Position numbers and translations under genes: made by a program
NCBI GenBank assembly: GCA_905215755.1
Contig: CAJMRE010000039.1
Coordinates: 1 to 17,276, forward strand
Direction of reading: 5' to 3'
DNA from: an uncultured bacterium
Lineage (GTDB): Bacteria > Actinomycetota > Coriobacteriia > Coriobacteriales > Coriobacteriaceae
DNA length: 17,276 nucleotides
Notes under the pieces: model-generated
The model's input: only the letters and a program-made list of their open reading frames with translations
Told to the model about the DNA's origin: nothing
The model's database searches: none
Shown here: positions 1 through 9,597 of the stretch, piece by piece
Position numbering within the stretch: position 1 is the first letter of the stretch
Layout: the number at the start of each line of letters is the position of its first letter

Positions 1-2432
1 GCGAGGAGGAGCGCCGCGAGTTCGCCGCTGCCCAGGCTGCCGAGGAGGCCGCCCGCGCCGAGGCCGAGGCCAAGAAGAAGGCCGAGCAGGAGCGCCTTGC
101 CCGCGAAAAGGAAGAGGCTGCCCGCGAGGCCCAGCGTCGCGCCGTCCCCGCTTCTGACTCCGGGTCGCGTTTCCGCTCGCTGCTCGACCAGATCGCCGCG
201 CAGGAGACCGTGCTCAAGGAGAAGAAGGACGCCGAGAACAAGGCCAAGGCCGAGCGCGCCGCCGAGCGCGGTAACCGTCGCGGCAATAACGATCGTCGTG
301 GTGGTCGTCGTAATGACCGCAATGCCTCCGATAACAATTCCGAGCGCAACGCCTCTGAGAGCCGTCCGCATAGCCATCGCACCAACGCCAGCAACAATGT
401 CGCTGCCGGCATGGACTTCCCCAACCCCGATAAGCAGGGCAAGGGCAAAAAGCGCAAGGGTGGCCACAACAACGAAGAGGACCACTACAGCCGCATGGCT
501 CGCGAGGCCGAGGAGTACAGCCGCGAGAAGGTGCTCGAGGAGGCTCGTGCCGCCGTCGAGGAGGCTTCTCGCGAGTCCACCGGTCGTCGTAAGAAGCGCA
601 AGGAGAAGCGCGAGCGCGAGGCTGCAAAGGCTCAGGAGGAGCGCAAGATAGAGGAGGCATTGGCCCAGGGCGTGAACCCCGAGGAGCTCGATGCCATCAA
701 GGTCTCCCAGGGCGTTACGGTCCAGGAGCTCGCCGAGGCGCTCGACGTTCCGGCCAACGACATCATCAAACGCCTGTTCCTGCTGGGCACGCCGCTCACC
801 ATGACGCAGTCCATGTCCGACGACCTCGTCGAGCTGGTTGCCGACGACCTGGGCCGTCAGATCAAGATCATCACCCCCGAGGAGGAGAACACCTTCTCGT
901 TCTACGACGATCCCGCCGACCTTAAGCCGCGCGCCCCGGTCGTCACCGTCATGGGTCACGTCGACCACGGCAAGACGTCGCTGCTCGACGCCATCCGTCA
1001 CACCGGCGTCGCTGCCGGCGAGGCGGGCGGCATTACGCAGGCTATCGGCGCTTCGCAGGTCATGATCAACGACCGCAAGATCACCTTCATCGATACCCCC
1101 GGTCACGCGACCTTTACGGCCATGCGTGCTCGCGGCGCCAAGGTGACCGACATCGTCATTCTGATCGTGGCTGCCGACGACGGCGTCATGCCTCAGACCA
1201 TCGAGTCGATCAACCACGCCAAGGCCGCCGGCGTACCCATCGTCGTCGCCGTCAACAAGATCGATAAGCCGGGCGCCAACCCCGACCGCGTGCGCCAGGA
1301 GCTCACCGAGTACGGCATCATCCCCGAGGAGTGGGGCGGACAGAACATGTTCGTCAACATTTCGGCCAAGCAGAAGATCGGTATCGACGACCTGCTCGAG
1401 ACCGTGCTGCTCCAGGCCGACGTGCTCGAGCTCAAGGCCAACCCCGACACCTTTGCCTCCGGTAACGTCCTCGAGGCCAAGCTCGACAAGGGCCGCGGTT
1501 CGGTTGCCACGGTGCTCGTGACCCGCGGTACCCTGCACGTGGGCGATACGCTGGTCGCCGGCCTTACCTACGGCCGCGTCCGCGCCATGCTCGACCCCAA
1601 GGGCAACGCCGTCACCGAGGCCGGTCCCTCCGACGCCGTCGAGATCCTGGGCCTGCAGTCCGTGCCCAACGCCGGCGACGAGTTCCGTGTTTTCGAGGAC
1701 GAGCGCGAGGCTCGCGCCCTGGCTGATGAGCGTTCGCTCAAGGCCCGTATCGAGGAGCAGAGCCGCGTGAAGCACGTCACGCTCGAGAACCTCTTCGAGA
1801 CCATCGCCGACGCCGAGGTCAAGGAGCTCAACCTGATCATCAAGGCCGACGTCCAGGGTTCTATCGAGGCCCTTCAGGACTCGCTCGACAAGATGGATCA
1901 GTCCGAGGTGCGCATCAACACGATCCACTCCGCGGTCGGTGCCATCAACGAGACCGACGTCGTCCTGGCAGACGCCTCCAATGCCATCATCATCGGCTTT
2001 GGCGTGCGTCCCGACGGCAAGGCCCGCTCAGCTGCCGAGCGCGAGGGCGTCGAGATCCGTTGCTACGACGTTATCTACAAGTGCCTCGAGGAGCTCGACG
2101 CTGCCCGTATCGGCATGCTCAAGCCTACCGAGGTCGAGGTCTCCACGGGTACCGCGACCGTCCTGGACACCTTCAAGGTGCCCAAAGTCGGCATCGCCGC
2201 CGGTGTCCGCGTCGAAGAGGGCGAGATCGCCGCGACCGATTCCGTGCGCCTGGTGCGCGACGGCATCGTGGTCTTCAACGGCAAGATCGCCTCGATGCGC
2301 CACTACAAGGATGAGGCCAAGAGCCTTAAGAGCGGTTCCGAGGGCGGCATTGGCCTGGAGAACTTCCAGGACATCAAGCCCGGCGATCAGATCGAGGGTT
2401 ACCGCATCGACCAGGTTGCCCGTACCGAGTAG
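1..2432 (+). CDS. infB: Translation initiation factor IF-2 (5' end outside the window)
   Basis: IF-2 is the GTPase that places initiator fMet-tRNA on the 30S subunit and promotes 50S joining. The reading frame is already open at base 3 and runs 809 codons to TAG at 2430-2432, so the true start lies upstream; the GTG at 210 is an internal codon. The first 650 bases encode a long Glu/Lys/Ala/Arg-rich, Asn-containing low-complexity arm, as in actinobacterial IF-2. An IF2_N helical domain follows (about 690-873). The G domain shows G1 GHVDHGKT (954-977), G3 DTPGH (1092-1106), G4 NKID (1254-1265) and G5 SAK (1362-1370). Beta-barrel and C-terminal fMet-tRNA-binding domains complete the protein. rbfA starts 11 nt downstream, the usual infB-rbfA pairing. 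Identification is firm; only the N-terminal length is unknown. Confidence 0.98.
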   Translation, partial: EEERREFAAAQAAEEAARAEAEAKKKAEQERLAREKEEAAREAQRRAVPASDSGSRFRSLLDQIAAQETVLKEKKDAENKAKAERAAERGNRRGNNDRRGGRRNDRNASDNNSERNASESRPHSHRTNASNNVAAGMDFPNPDKQGKGKKRKGGHNNEEDHYSRMAREAEEYSREKVLEEARAAVEEASRESTGRRKKRKEKREREAAKAQEERKIEEALAQGVNPEELDAIKVSQGVTVQELAEALDVPANDIIKRLFLLGTPLTMTQSMSDDLVELVADDLGRQIKIITPEEENTFSFYDDPADLKPRAPVVTVMGHVDHGKTSLLDAIRHTGVAAGEAGGITQAIGASQVMINDRKITFIDTPGHATFTAMRARGAKVTDIVILIVAADDGVMPQTIESINHAKAAGVPIVVAVNKIDKPGANPDRVRQELTEYGIIPEEWGGQNMFVNISAKQKIGIDDLLETVLLQADVLELKANPDTFASGNVLEAKLDKGRGSVATVLVTRGTLHVGDTLVAGLTYGRVRAMLDPKGNAVTEAGPSDAVEILGLQSVPNAGDEFRVFEDEREARALADERSLKARIEEQSRVKHVTLENLFETIADAEVKELNLIIKADVQGSIEALQDSLDKMDQSEVRINTIHSAVGAINETDVVLADASNAIIIGFGVRPDGKARSAAEREGVEIRCYDVIYKCLEELDAARIGMLKPTEVEVSTGTATVLDTFKVPKVGIAAGVRVEEGEIAATDSVRLVRDGIVVFNGKIASMRHYKDEAKSLKSGSEGGIGLENFQDIKPGDQIEGYRIDQVARTE

Positions 2433-2443
2433 GGGGTAGCGCT

Positions 2444-2854
2444 ATGAAGCAAACGCAGGCAACCCGCCGACTGGGCGAGCAGCTTCGCGAGAAGCTCGGT
2501 TATATCCTGCTCTTTGAGGTTTCCGATCCGCGCCTCGACCTGGTCACCCTGACTGCGGTCGAGGTCGCGGTGGACCGTTCGTTCGCGCGCGTGTACGTGT
2601 CGTGCGATGCGAGCCGCTACGACGAGGTCATGGAGGCGCTCGCCAGCGCCAAGGGCCGCATTCGCAGCCTGCTGGCCCGCTCGCTCGATTGGCGTGTCAC
2701 GCCCGAGCTCGATTTTCGCATCGATCGCTCGACCGATGAGGCCGAGCGCATCACGCGTGCGCTGGAAAACGTTCCGGCCACGCTGGCGATCGAAAAGGAC
2801 GAGGACGGCTACCCCATAGCGGATGCCGCCCAGGAGGCAGCTTTAGATGACTAA
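2444..2854 (+). CDS. rbfA: Ribosome-binding factor A
   Basis: RbfA is a small KH-fold protein that binds the immature 30S subunit near the 5' end of 16S rRNA and helps its late processing and cold adaptation. The product is 136 aa, normal for the family. It opens with a basic helix and the family's typical arrangement (QLREKLGYILLFEVSDPRL), followed by the conserved VTLTAVEVAVDRSFARVYVS strands and the LARSLDWRVTPELDFRID segment. ATG 2444 follows a GGGGGT Shine-Dalgarno-like sequence at 2432-2437. The stop overlaps the next start by 8 nt (2847-2854), which suggests translational coupling to nrnA. The short acidic tail is ordinary. Confidence 0.96.
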   Translation: MKQTQATRRLGEQLREKLGYILLFEVSDPRLDLVTLTAVEVAVDRSFARVYVSCDASRYDEVMEALASAKGRIRSLLARSLDWRVTPELDFRIDRSTDEAERITRALENVPATLAIEKDEDGYPIADAAQEAALDD

Positions 2855-3890
2855 TTCCGCTGATCTCGCCGCTGGCGAGTCTGCAGATATTACGCGACGC
2901 ATCCTCGAGCTCATCGAGGGTGCGTCCTCCATTGCGATTTCGGGACATACGTCTCCCGATGGTGACGCCCTGGGCTCCGTGCTGGGCCTTGGCTTATCGC
3001 TTATGAAGTTTTTCCCCAACAAGGACATTGCGCTGCTGCTGGCAGACGATGACCCGGTGCCGCGCATCTACCGCTTTATGGAGGGCGCCGATCGCTTGGT
3101 GCCCGCATCTGCGTACACCGGCAATCCGGACCTGTTTATCTCGGTGGATGTGCCGGTCGTCGAGCGCCTCAACAACTCGGCCGAGGTACTTCGCCGCTCC
3201 AAGCATGTGGTGTGCTTCGACCACCATCCGGCGCGCGAGGAGTTTACCGAGCTGAGCCTGAGGCGTGTCGATGCCGCGGCCTGCGCCATGATCATCGACC
3301 GTTTCTTGGATAATTGCGGCATCGTCGCCCGTGATGGCGTTGCGACTTGCTTGCTGTGCGGCTTGGTGACCGACACCGGTCGTTTTCAGTACCAGAACGC
3401 CGATGCTGCCGCGTTCCACGCTGCTTCGCGCCTGGTAGCACATGGTGCCGATCCGGCTCGTGTTGCTCTCGAGGTCTATCAGAGCATGCGCGTCGAGTTT
3501 TTGCACCTCAAGTCCATTGTCATGGGCCGTATTAAGACGGTCGCGCACGGGCGCGTGGCGTATAGCTATGCCTTCCAGAGCGACCTTGAGGCCTGCGGCG
3601 TCACCTCGGATGAATGTGACGGTCTGGTCGATGTGGTACGTTCGGTGATGGGCGTCGAGGTCTGTCTTTTCTTAAAGGGCATTGACGGCGATACCAAGGT
3701 GCGCGGCAACCTGCGCTCCAAGGGTGACCTCGATGTGTCCGAGATCGCTGCCAACTTTGGCGGTGGCGGGCATCATGCCGCCGCCGGTTTTACCAACAAC
3801 GGAACGATTCGCGAGACGCTCGCCGTGGCACTTCCCATGCTGGCCGAGCTGGTGGGGGAGGATCCCGCTTCGGTGACCGTCGAGCTCTAA
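2847..3890 (+). CDS. nrnA: DHH/DHHA1 phosphoesterase, NrnA type (oligoribonuclease / pAp phosphatase)
   Basis: Members of this family degrade 2-5 nt RNAs (nanoRNA) and in several bacteria also dephosphorylate pAp, using two Mn ions. The 347-aa product has the expected motifs in order: HTSPDGDALGS (residues 34-44, with D38 and D40), the Asp of SVDVP, the signature D125-H126-H127 in FDHHP, and VTDTGRFQYQN. The C-terminal DHHA1 substrate-binding domain carries GGGGHHAAAG starting at residue 305. Length and motif spacing match the family. The gene overlaps rbfA by 8 nt and lies between rbfA and truB, a placement common in Gram-positive and actinobacterial genomes. Function follows from family membership; pAp activity in particular is not provable from sequence. 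Confidence 0.93.
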   Translation: MTNSADLAAGESADITRRILELIEGASSIAISGHTSPDGDALGSVLGLGLSLMKFFPNKDIALLLADDDPVPRIYRFMEGADRLVPASAYTGNPDLFISVDVPVVERLNNSAEVLRRSKHVVCFDHHPAREEFTELSLRRVDAAACAMIIDRFLDNCGIVARDGVATCLLCGLVTDTGRFQYQNADAAAFHAASRLVAHGADPARVALEVYQSMRVEFLHLKSIVMGRIKTVAHGRVAYSYAFQSDLEACGVTSDECDGLVDVVRSVMGVEVCLFLKGIDGDTKVRGNLRSKGDLDVSEIAANFGGGGHHAAAGFTNNGTIRETLAVALPMLAELVGEDPASVTVEL

Positions 3891-3905
3891 CTTATTGGAT
3901 GGTAC

Positions 3906-4838
3906 ATGGCTCGTCGTACGCCTTCTCAATTGAATATGCTGCTCGCCGTCGATAAGCCGGTGGGCTGCACGTCCCATGACGTGGTCTCGCAATGCCGACG
4001 CGCTCTCCATGAGCGGCGCGTCGGCCATGCCGGTACGCTCGACCCCATGGCATCGGGTGTCATGGTTGTGGGCGTGGGTCAGGCCACCCGTCTGCTGGGC
4101 ATGCTTACCCTCGATACCAAAAGCTATGTCGCCGACATTTCGTTTGGCGCCGAGACCAATACCGATGATGCGGAGGGCGAGGCGGTCCGCACGGTGGCTG
4201 TTGCCGACGAGCTCCGCGATCCTGCCTATGCGCGTGAGCGCTTGGCCGCCATGCTGGGTCCGCAGATGCAGGTGCCGCCGGCGTTTTCGGCTATCTCGGT
4301 CAATGGCGTTCGCGCCTACAAGTCTGCTCGCGAGGGCAATGCGGTGGACCTACCTCCGCGCCCCGTCGAGGTCTATGCCGCCGACCTGATCGCCGTGGGC
4401 GGCGAGGGCGATTCGTGTGTGTGGACCGTGGCGTTTTCGGTAAGCAAGGGCACCTATATCCGTGCGCTCGCTCGCGACTTGGGCCGCGCCTGCGAGAGCG
4501 CCGCGCGCATTTCCGCGCTGCGCCGCACGGCCTCCGGTGTTGTTTCCATTGGCGCTTGTCATGCGGTCGAGGAGCTTTCTCCCGAGTCCGCGGCTGGCTT
4601 TGCCCTGGATCCCATTGCGGCCCTGGGCGCCACACGTGTTGACTTGCCGGGCAATCTTGCCGACGACCTGCTCTGCGGCCGACGCATTCCCGTTGAGCGT
4701 GCGCTTGCCGATTTCGATGCCTCGAAGGCGCCGTTTGCGTTGGTGCTCGATGGGGGACTCAAGGCGCTCGCCCGCATTGAGGGCGGCCGCTTTGTCATGG
4801 AGCACGTGTTTCCGCAGGCAATCGGCGGTGTTCGATGA
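3906..4838 (+). CDS. truB: tRNA pseudouridine(55) synthase TruB
   Basis: TruB converts U55 in the T-loop of nearly all tRNAs to pseudouridine and also acts as a tRNA chaperone. The 310-aa protein starts with the family opening (LLAVDKPVGCTSHDVV) and has the catalytic motif GHAGTLDPMASG with nucleophile D46. KSYVADISFGAETNTDD and the KGTYIRALARDLG segment are also typical. The last 80 or so residues resemble the small PUA-like RNA-binding domain. ATG 3906 is chosen because GGATGG lies just upstream; the in-frame ATG at 3936 has no comparable site but would still retain the core. Spacing from nrnA is 15 nt, and the stop overlaps the ribF start in an ATGA. Confidence 0.96.
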   Translation: MARRTPSQLNMLLAVDKPVGCTSHDVVSQCRRALHERRVGHAGTLDPMASGVMVVGVGQATRLLGMLTLDTKSYVADISFGAETNTDDAEGEAVRTVAVADELRDPAYARERLAAMLGPQMQVPPAFSAISVNGVRAYKSAREGNAVDLPPRPVEVYAADLIAVGGEGDSCVWTVAFSVSKGTYIRALARDLGRACESAARISALRRTASGVVSIGACHAVEELSPESAAGFALDPIAALGATRVDLPGNLADDLLCGRRIPVERALADFDASKAPFALVLDGGLKALARIEGGRFVMEHVFPQAIGGVR

Positions 4839-5842
4839 TGTTGTCCGTTCGCGAGCTCGCGCGTATCTTTTTCGCGGGCGAGTCGGACGAGGCTCGCATC
4901 GTTACTGCCGATGTGTTTGATAAGTGTGAGCACCTGGGTGCCGCATCGATTGCCATCGGCGTGTTCGACGGCGTTCACCGTGGACACCAGGAGCTCATTG
5001 CGGCGCTTGTCCGTGATGCCCGTGCCCATGGCTGCAAGGCGGTCGTAGTTACCTTCGATCCCGACCCGGACGTCGTGGTGAGCCCTTCGCCCGCTCAAAA
5101 ATTGATGACGACGGCCGACCGTCTGCATGCCCTGGCTCAAACTGGGGTCGATGCGGTGGTGGCCGTTCCCTTTACGCCTGAGGTTGCGGCGCTTGACCAT
5201 GTTGATTTTCTCTCGCTGGTGTCGCGTCTGGTCGACATTCGATCGATTCGCGTTGGCAGTGACTTTAGGCTGGGTCGTGGCGGTGCTTCTGGTGTTGCCG
5301 AGATGCGCTCCTGGGGTTCCGAGCACGGCGTTGACGTGTATGGTCACGACCTGCTTTGCGAGGGCGGTGAGGCCATTTGCGCCACCCGCATTCGTCATGA
5401 GCTGGGACAGGGCCATGTGGAGCTTGCTGCTGGGTTACTCGGCCGTCCGTATATGGTGCGTGGCGGTGTTATTCGCGGCCGTCACGAGGGTTCTGGCATG
5501 GGCTTTCCCACGGCAAACTTGCAGGTTCCCGACGGCATTCAGGTGCCAGCCGATGGCGTGTATGAGGGTCTGGTGCTGGTCGATGACACCGCGTGGCCCG
5601 CTGCTGTGAACGTCGGCCTGCCGCCAACGTATGCTGACGATGCGGCATCTGCGCATCTCGAGGCTAATTTAATTGGTTATACGGGCGACCTGTACGGCGC
5701 TTCCGTTTCGCTGGCGTTTACGCGCTGGCTGCGTCCCTCGCGTCTGTTCGATTCGCTGGATGAGTTGATCGCGACCGTCGAGGGTAATATCGAGGATATT
5801 CGTCACAACTTGGGCGATCAGGGGGTGAGCATCCGTGATTAG
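4835..5842 (+). CDS. ribF: Bifunctional riboflavin kinase / FAD synthetase
   Basis: RibF phosphorylates riboflavin to FMN and adenylates FMN to FAD. The 335-aa product has both modules. The N-terminal nucleotidyltransferase contains GVFDGVHRGHQ, with the HxGH motif at residues 48-51, and VGSDFRLGRGG. The C-terminal flavokinase contains GFPTANL (223-229), a VNVGLPPTY segment and the LYGASVSLAF...LR strand. The position usually written FDPHP reads FDPDP (74-78); E. coli also deviates there, so this is probably neutral. ATG 4835 overlaps the truB stop by 4 nt (ATG 4838 is the alternative), and the stop overlaps dnaG by 8 nt. There is no room upstream for an FMN riboswitch, so the gene appears to be expressed with the operon. 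Confidence 0.95.
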   Translation: MMLSVRELARIFFAGESDEARIVTADVFDKCEHLGAASIAIGVFDGVHRGHQELIAALVRDARAHGCKAVVVTFDPDPDVVVSPSPAQKLMTTADRLHALAQTGVDAVVAVPFTPEVAALDHVDFLSLVSRLVDIRSIRVGSDFRLGRGGASGVAEMRSWGSEHGVDVYGHDLLCEGGEAICATRIRHELGQGHVELAAGLLGRPYMVRGGVIRGRHEGSGMGFPTANLQVPDGIQVPADGVYEGLVLVDDTAWPAAVNVGLPPTYADDAASAHLEANLIGYTGDLYGASVSLAFTRWLRPSRLFDSLDELIATVEGNIEDIRHNLGDQGVSIRD

Positions 5843-7943
5843 CGATGAGGAAAAAGACCAGGTACGCGCTGCGTCTGACCTGGTTGCCATCGTGCAGGAA
5901 ACGGTCGAGCTCAAGCCTCGCGGCCATGAGTTTTGGGGATGCTGCCCCTTCCATGGCGAGAAGACGCCGTCCTTCCACATTATCCCCGCCACGCAGGTGT
6001 GGCATTGCTTTGGTTGCGGCGAGGGTGGCGACGTTTTCACGTATATCATGAAGCGCGAGAACCTGAGCTTTCCCGAGTCAATCCGTTACTTGGCCGATCG
6101 CGCGGGTATTGAGCTGCATGACACCGGAGATCGCCGCGAGCGCGGCACCAAGCGTGCCCGCATCTACGATCTGTGCGCCGAGACCGCCCAGTTCTACCAC
6201 ACCATGCTCATGCGCGGTAAGGACGGCCGTCCGCGCGAGTACTTTGCCAGCCGCGGCATGGGCGGCGACGTCTGCCGCCGCTACTGCCTGGGCTTTGCAC
6301 CGGGCCGTAACGCGCTGGTGTCGCACCTGTCCCAGGCGGGTTTTACCCCGCAGGAGATGATCGACGCCAACGTTGCCGTGAGTCGCGGGCGCGGGCAGCT
6401 TGCCGACCGCTTTTACGACCGCGTGATGTTCCCCATCTTTGACGAGCAGGGTCACAACATTGCCTTTGGCGGTCGCATTATGGGCGACGGCCAGCCTAAG
6501 TATCTCAACACCGCCGAGACGAGCGTGTTTCATAAAAAGCGAAACCTCTACGGCTTTAATTGGGCCAAGGAGTTTATCGTCGCGCAGGATACCGCCATCG
6601 TGGTAGAGGGCTATACCGATTGCATCGCCTGCTGGGAGGCGGGGATTAAAAACGTTGTTGCCACGCTGGGCACCGCCCTCACGGAGCACCACGTCAAGAC
6701 GCTCACTCGCTTTGCCAAGCGCATCGTGTATATGTTCGACGGCGATGCAGCGGGCCAGAAGGCCGCCCGTCGCGCGATTCAGTTTATCGAGCAGGATTCC
6801 ATGGACCTGCGCTGCGTGGTGCTCCCCGACGGCAACGACCCCATGGAGTTCATCACCGCACATGGTGGCGAGGCACTGCAGACGCGCATCGACGCTGCCG
6901 AGCCGCTTATGGACTTTGTCTACCGTTCGCTGCAGGAGTCGAGTGACATCACCACGCCGGGCGGTCGCGCTAAGGCGCTGGAAGATGCGCTGACGCTTAT
7001 CTATCCGTTGCGCAACAGCTATATGATCGACACGTACTTTATCCAGATTGCCGATCTGCTGGGTTTGGATCTGGAGGCGGTGCGCGCGAGCTCGGGTCGT
7101 GTGTTTCGCGATGTCGCCAAGCGCGAGGATGCGGAACGACGTCGTGAGCAGAACTATGAGCGCCAACGGGCACAGACTGAGCGGTCCGGCGGGACGGGCA
7201 GTCGGGCGTCGAGTTCTCGCGATGCCGGTCGCGGTGCTTGGGCATCGGGCGCGACGCCGCCGGTGTCCGCGCCGGTCGAAGAAGAGCCGTACGACTACGT
7301 CCCGCTCGATGCCTACGGCGCCGCGCCCGTGGAGGTCGTCGACGACCTGCCGCCGATCGATGTGCCTGATGGTATGGGCGCTGTGCCTGTGGCTGACGGT
7401 TCGGGCGCACCGGCTGCGGCGGCGCCGATGGTTCTTACCGATCTTGAACGCAAGTCCTTGGCAGGGGAGCGCGAGCTGTTGACGATGCTCACGAGCTACC
7501 CCGACCTGTTCCGCACGTATGCCGACCGCATCTGCTCCATCGAGTGGGTTGACCCGCGTCACGAGTCCATTGCATGGGCCGTTCTGGCAACGCCGCCGGG
7601 AACCGATCCTGCAGCCTGCATGGATGCGGCGCGCTCAGTGTGTCCCGATGCGGCAACGCTTGTGAGTGCCGGGCGCATCTCCGCGACGAGCAAGCACCCC
7701 ACCGAGACGAACATCGTGTTTATGCTTGATACGCTTGAGCTCTACACCATCAAGCGTCGCATGCGTGCCGCACAGGCCAAGCTGCGCCAGGACCGTTCAC
7801 TCGATGATGAGGCCCGTCGCGCGCTGACCGTGCAGGCCGCGCAGGATTCGCAACGTCAACGCGAACTGCAAAAGTCGATCGGCGGCGTGGCGGACCCGTT
7901 CCGTTTGATCGGCCTGGAGGCCGCGGGCACCGAACAAGCCTAG
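5835..7943 (+). CDS. dnaG: DNA primase DnaG
   Basis: DnaG makes the RNA primers for replication and is recruited by the DnaB helicase. The 702-aa product has a CHC2 zinc-binding domain (C37, H40, C58, C61). The catalytic core carries a Toprim fold, with E258 in EGYTD and D302/D304 in DGDAAG. A low-complexity Arg/Gly/Ala/Pro linker occupies roughly residues 430-535. The C-terminal helical region (about 535-690) fits the helicase-binding domain. The linker makes the protein longer than E. coli DnaG (581 aa). The GTG start at 5835 follows GGGGGTGAG (5821-5829) and lies inside the end of ribF, giving an 8-nt overlap. rpoD follows, as in the classical macromolecular-synthesis operon, but rpsU is not upstream. 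Confidence 0.97.
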   Translation: MISDEEKDQVRAASDLVAIVQETVELKPRGHEFWGCCPFHGEKTPSFHIIPATQVWHCFGCGEGGDVFTYIMKRENLSFPESIRYLADRAGIELHDTGDRRERGTKRARIYDLCAETAQFYHTMLMRGKDGRPREYFASRGMGGDVCRRYCLGFAPGRNALVSHLSQAGFTPQEMIDANVAVSRGRGQLADRFYDRVMFPIFDEQGHNIAFGGRIMGDGQPKYLNTAETSVFHKKRNLYGFNWAKEFIVAQDTAIVVEGYTDCIACWEAGIKNVVATLGTALTEHHVKTLTRFAKRIVYMFDGDAAGQKAARRAIQFIEQDSMDLRCVVLPDGNDPMEFITAHGGEALQTRIDAAEPLMDFVYRSLQESSDITTPGGRAKALEDALTLIYPLRNSYMIDTYFIQIADLLGLDLEAVRASSGRVFRDVAKREDAERRREQNYERQRAQTERSGGTGSRASSSRDAGRGAWASGATPPVSAPVEEEPYDYVPLDAYGAAPVEVVDDLPPIDVPDGMGAVPVADGSGAPAAAAPMVLTDLERKSLAGERELLTMLTSYPDLFRTYADRICSIEWVDPRHESIAWAVLATPPGTDPAACMDAARSVCPDAATLVSAGRISATSKHPTETNIVFMLDTLELYTIKRRMRAAQAKLRQDRSLDDEARRALTVQAAQDSQRQRELQKSIGGVADPFRLIGLEAAGTEQA

Positions 7944-7971
7944 ATGTTGTGGTCAACCAGCGTATTCTCGC

Positions 7972-7999
7972 CTATATCCAGTCTTCTTTTTGGGTATAG
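7972..7999. promoter_or_regulatory. Inverted repeat over the rpoD -35 region (possible operator)
   Basis: The 8-bp arms CTATATCC (7972-7979) and GGGTATAG (7992-7999) are complementary except for one T/G pair and are separated by 12 nt. The right arm covers the place where a -35 element would sit for the -10 at 8016-8021. No T-run follows the right arm, so it does not look like a dnaG terminator. A regulator binding site is inferred only. Confidence 0.35.
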
Positions 8000-8012
8000 A
8001 CGTCAATGTGTG

Positions 8013-8021
8013 TGCTAAAGT
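8013..8021 (+). promoter_or_regulatory. Extended -10 promoter for rpoD
   Basis: TGCTAAAGT has the TGn extension followed by TAAAGT, close to the consensus TATAAT. No convincing -35 hexamer exists at 16-18 bp, which is tolerated when a TGn is present. It lies in the 95-nt gap after dnaG and predicts a transcript starting near 8027-8029, giving a leader of about 25 nt before the GTG start. Confidence 0.5.
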
Positions 8022-8053
8022 ATTGAGTCCTGTGGACTATGAAGGGAGAATCT

Positions 8054-9409
<1,356 letters not shown>

Positions 9410-9420
9410 TCAAGCAAGAG

Positions 9421-9455
9421 GCGCCCTCAAGCACATCTGCTTGGGGGCGCTTTCA
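9421..9455 (+). terminator. Intrinsic terminator of rpoD
   Basis: GCGCCCTCAAGCA (9421-9433) pairs with TGCTTGGGGGCGC (9438-9450) through 13 positions, one of them G-U, around a CATC loop. TTT follows directly. It begins 12 nt after the rpoD stop and very likely ends the dnaG-rpoD transcript. Confidence 0.85.
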
Positions 9456-9458
9456 TGT

Positions 9459-9512
9459 AGTCGTTGGGGACGTTCTTGAATGACTAGTCGTTCAAGAACG
9501 TCCCCAATGACT
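9459..9512. repeat. Near-perfect 54-bp palindrome made of two inverted 27-bp units
   Basis: Positions pair around the centre 9485/9486 (coordinates sum to 18971). Of 27 pairs, 25 are Watson-Crick and the other two (9463/9508 and 9481/9490) are G-T. The core arms 9464-9480 and 9491-9507 are a perfect 17 bp, TTGGGGACGTTCTTGAA and its complement. Read another way, 9459-9485 and 9486-9512 are two head-to-head copies of one unit, each beginning AGTCGTT and ending AATGACT. It lies between the rpoD terminator and the tRNA promoter. There is no T-run after the right arm, so it is more like a REP/BIME-type or mobile palindromic element than a second terminator; that class is inferred. Confidence 0.75.
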
Positions 9513-9539
9513 GGGTCGGAAAATTTCTTAAAAAAGTTC

Positions 9540-9567
9540 TTGCCCTAAGCTGATTCGTCCGTATAAT
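9540..9567 (+). promoter_or_regulatory. Sigma-70 promoter for the tRNA-Asn pair
   Basis: A perfect TATAAT (9562-9567) is preceded 16 bp upstream by TTGCCC (9540-9545), which matches TTGACA at four of six positions. It is the strongest -10 in the window and lies about 30 nt upstream of the first tRNA, as expected for a stable-RNA promoter. Confidence 0.75.
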
Positions 9568-9597
9568 AAACTTCGTTGCTTGAGAGCACGCACCTAT

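Noticed and set aside
97..651. A 184-codon + frame inside the infB N-terminal region
   Set aside because: Arg/Ser/Pro/Thr-rich frame-shifted reading of the low-complexity IF-2 arm; the infB frame is open from base 3.
4835..5842. Possible FMN riboswitch control of ribF
   Set aside because: There is no leader: ribF starts inside the last codons of truB, and no RFN-like structure is seen.
6078..7562. A 494-codon minus-strand frame opposite dnaG
   Set aside because: Shadow of a well-supported primase gene; no domain, no ribosome site, composition typical of reverse-strand translation.
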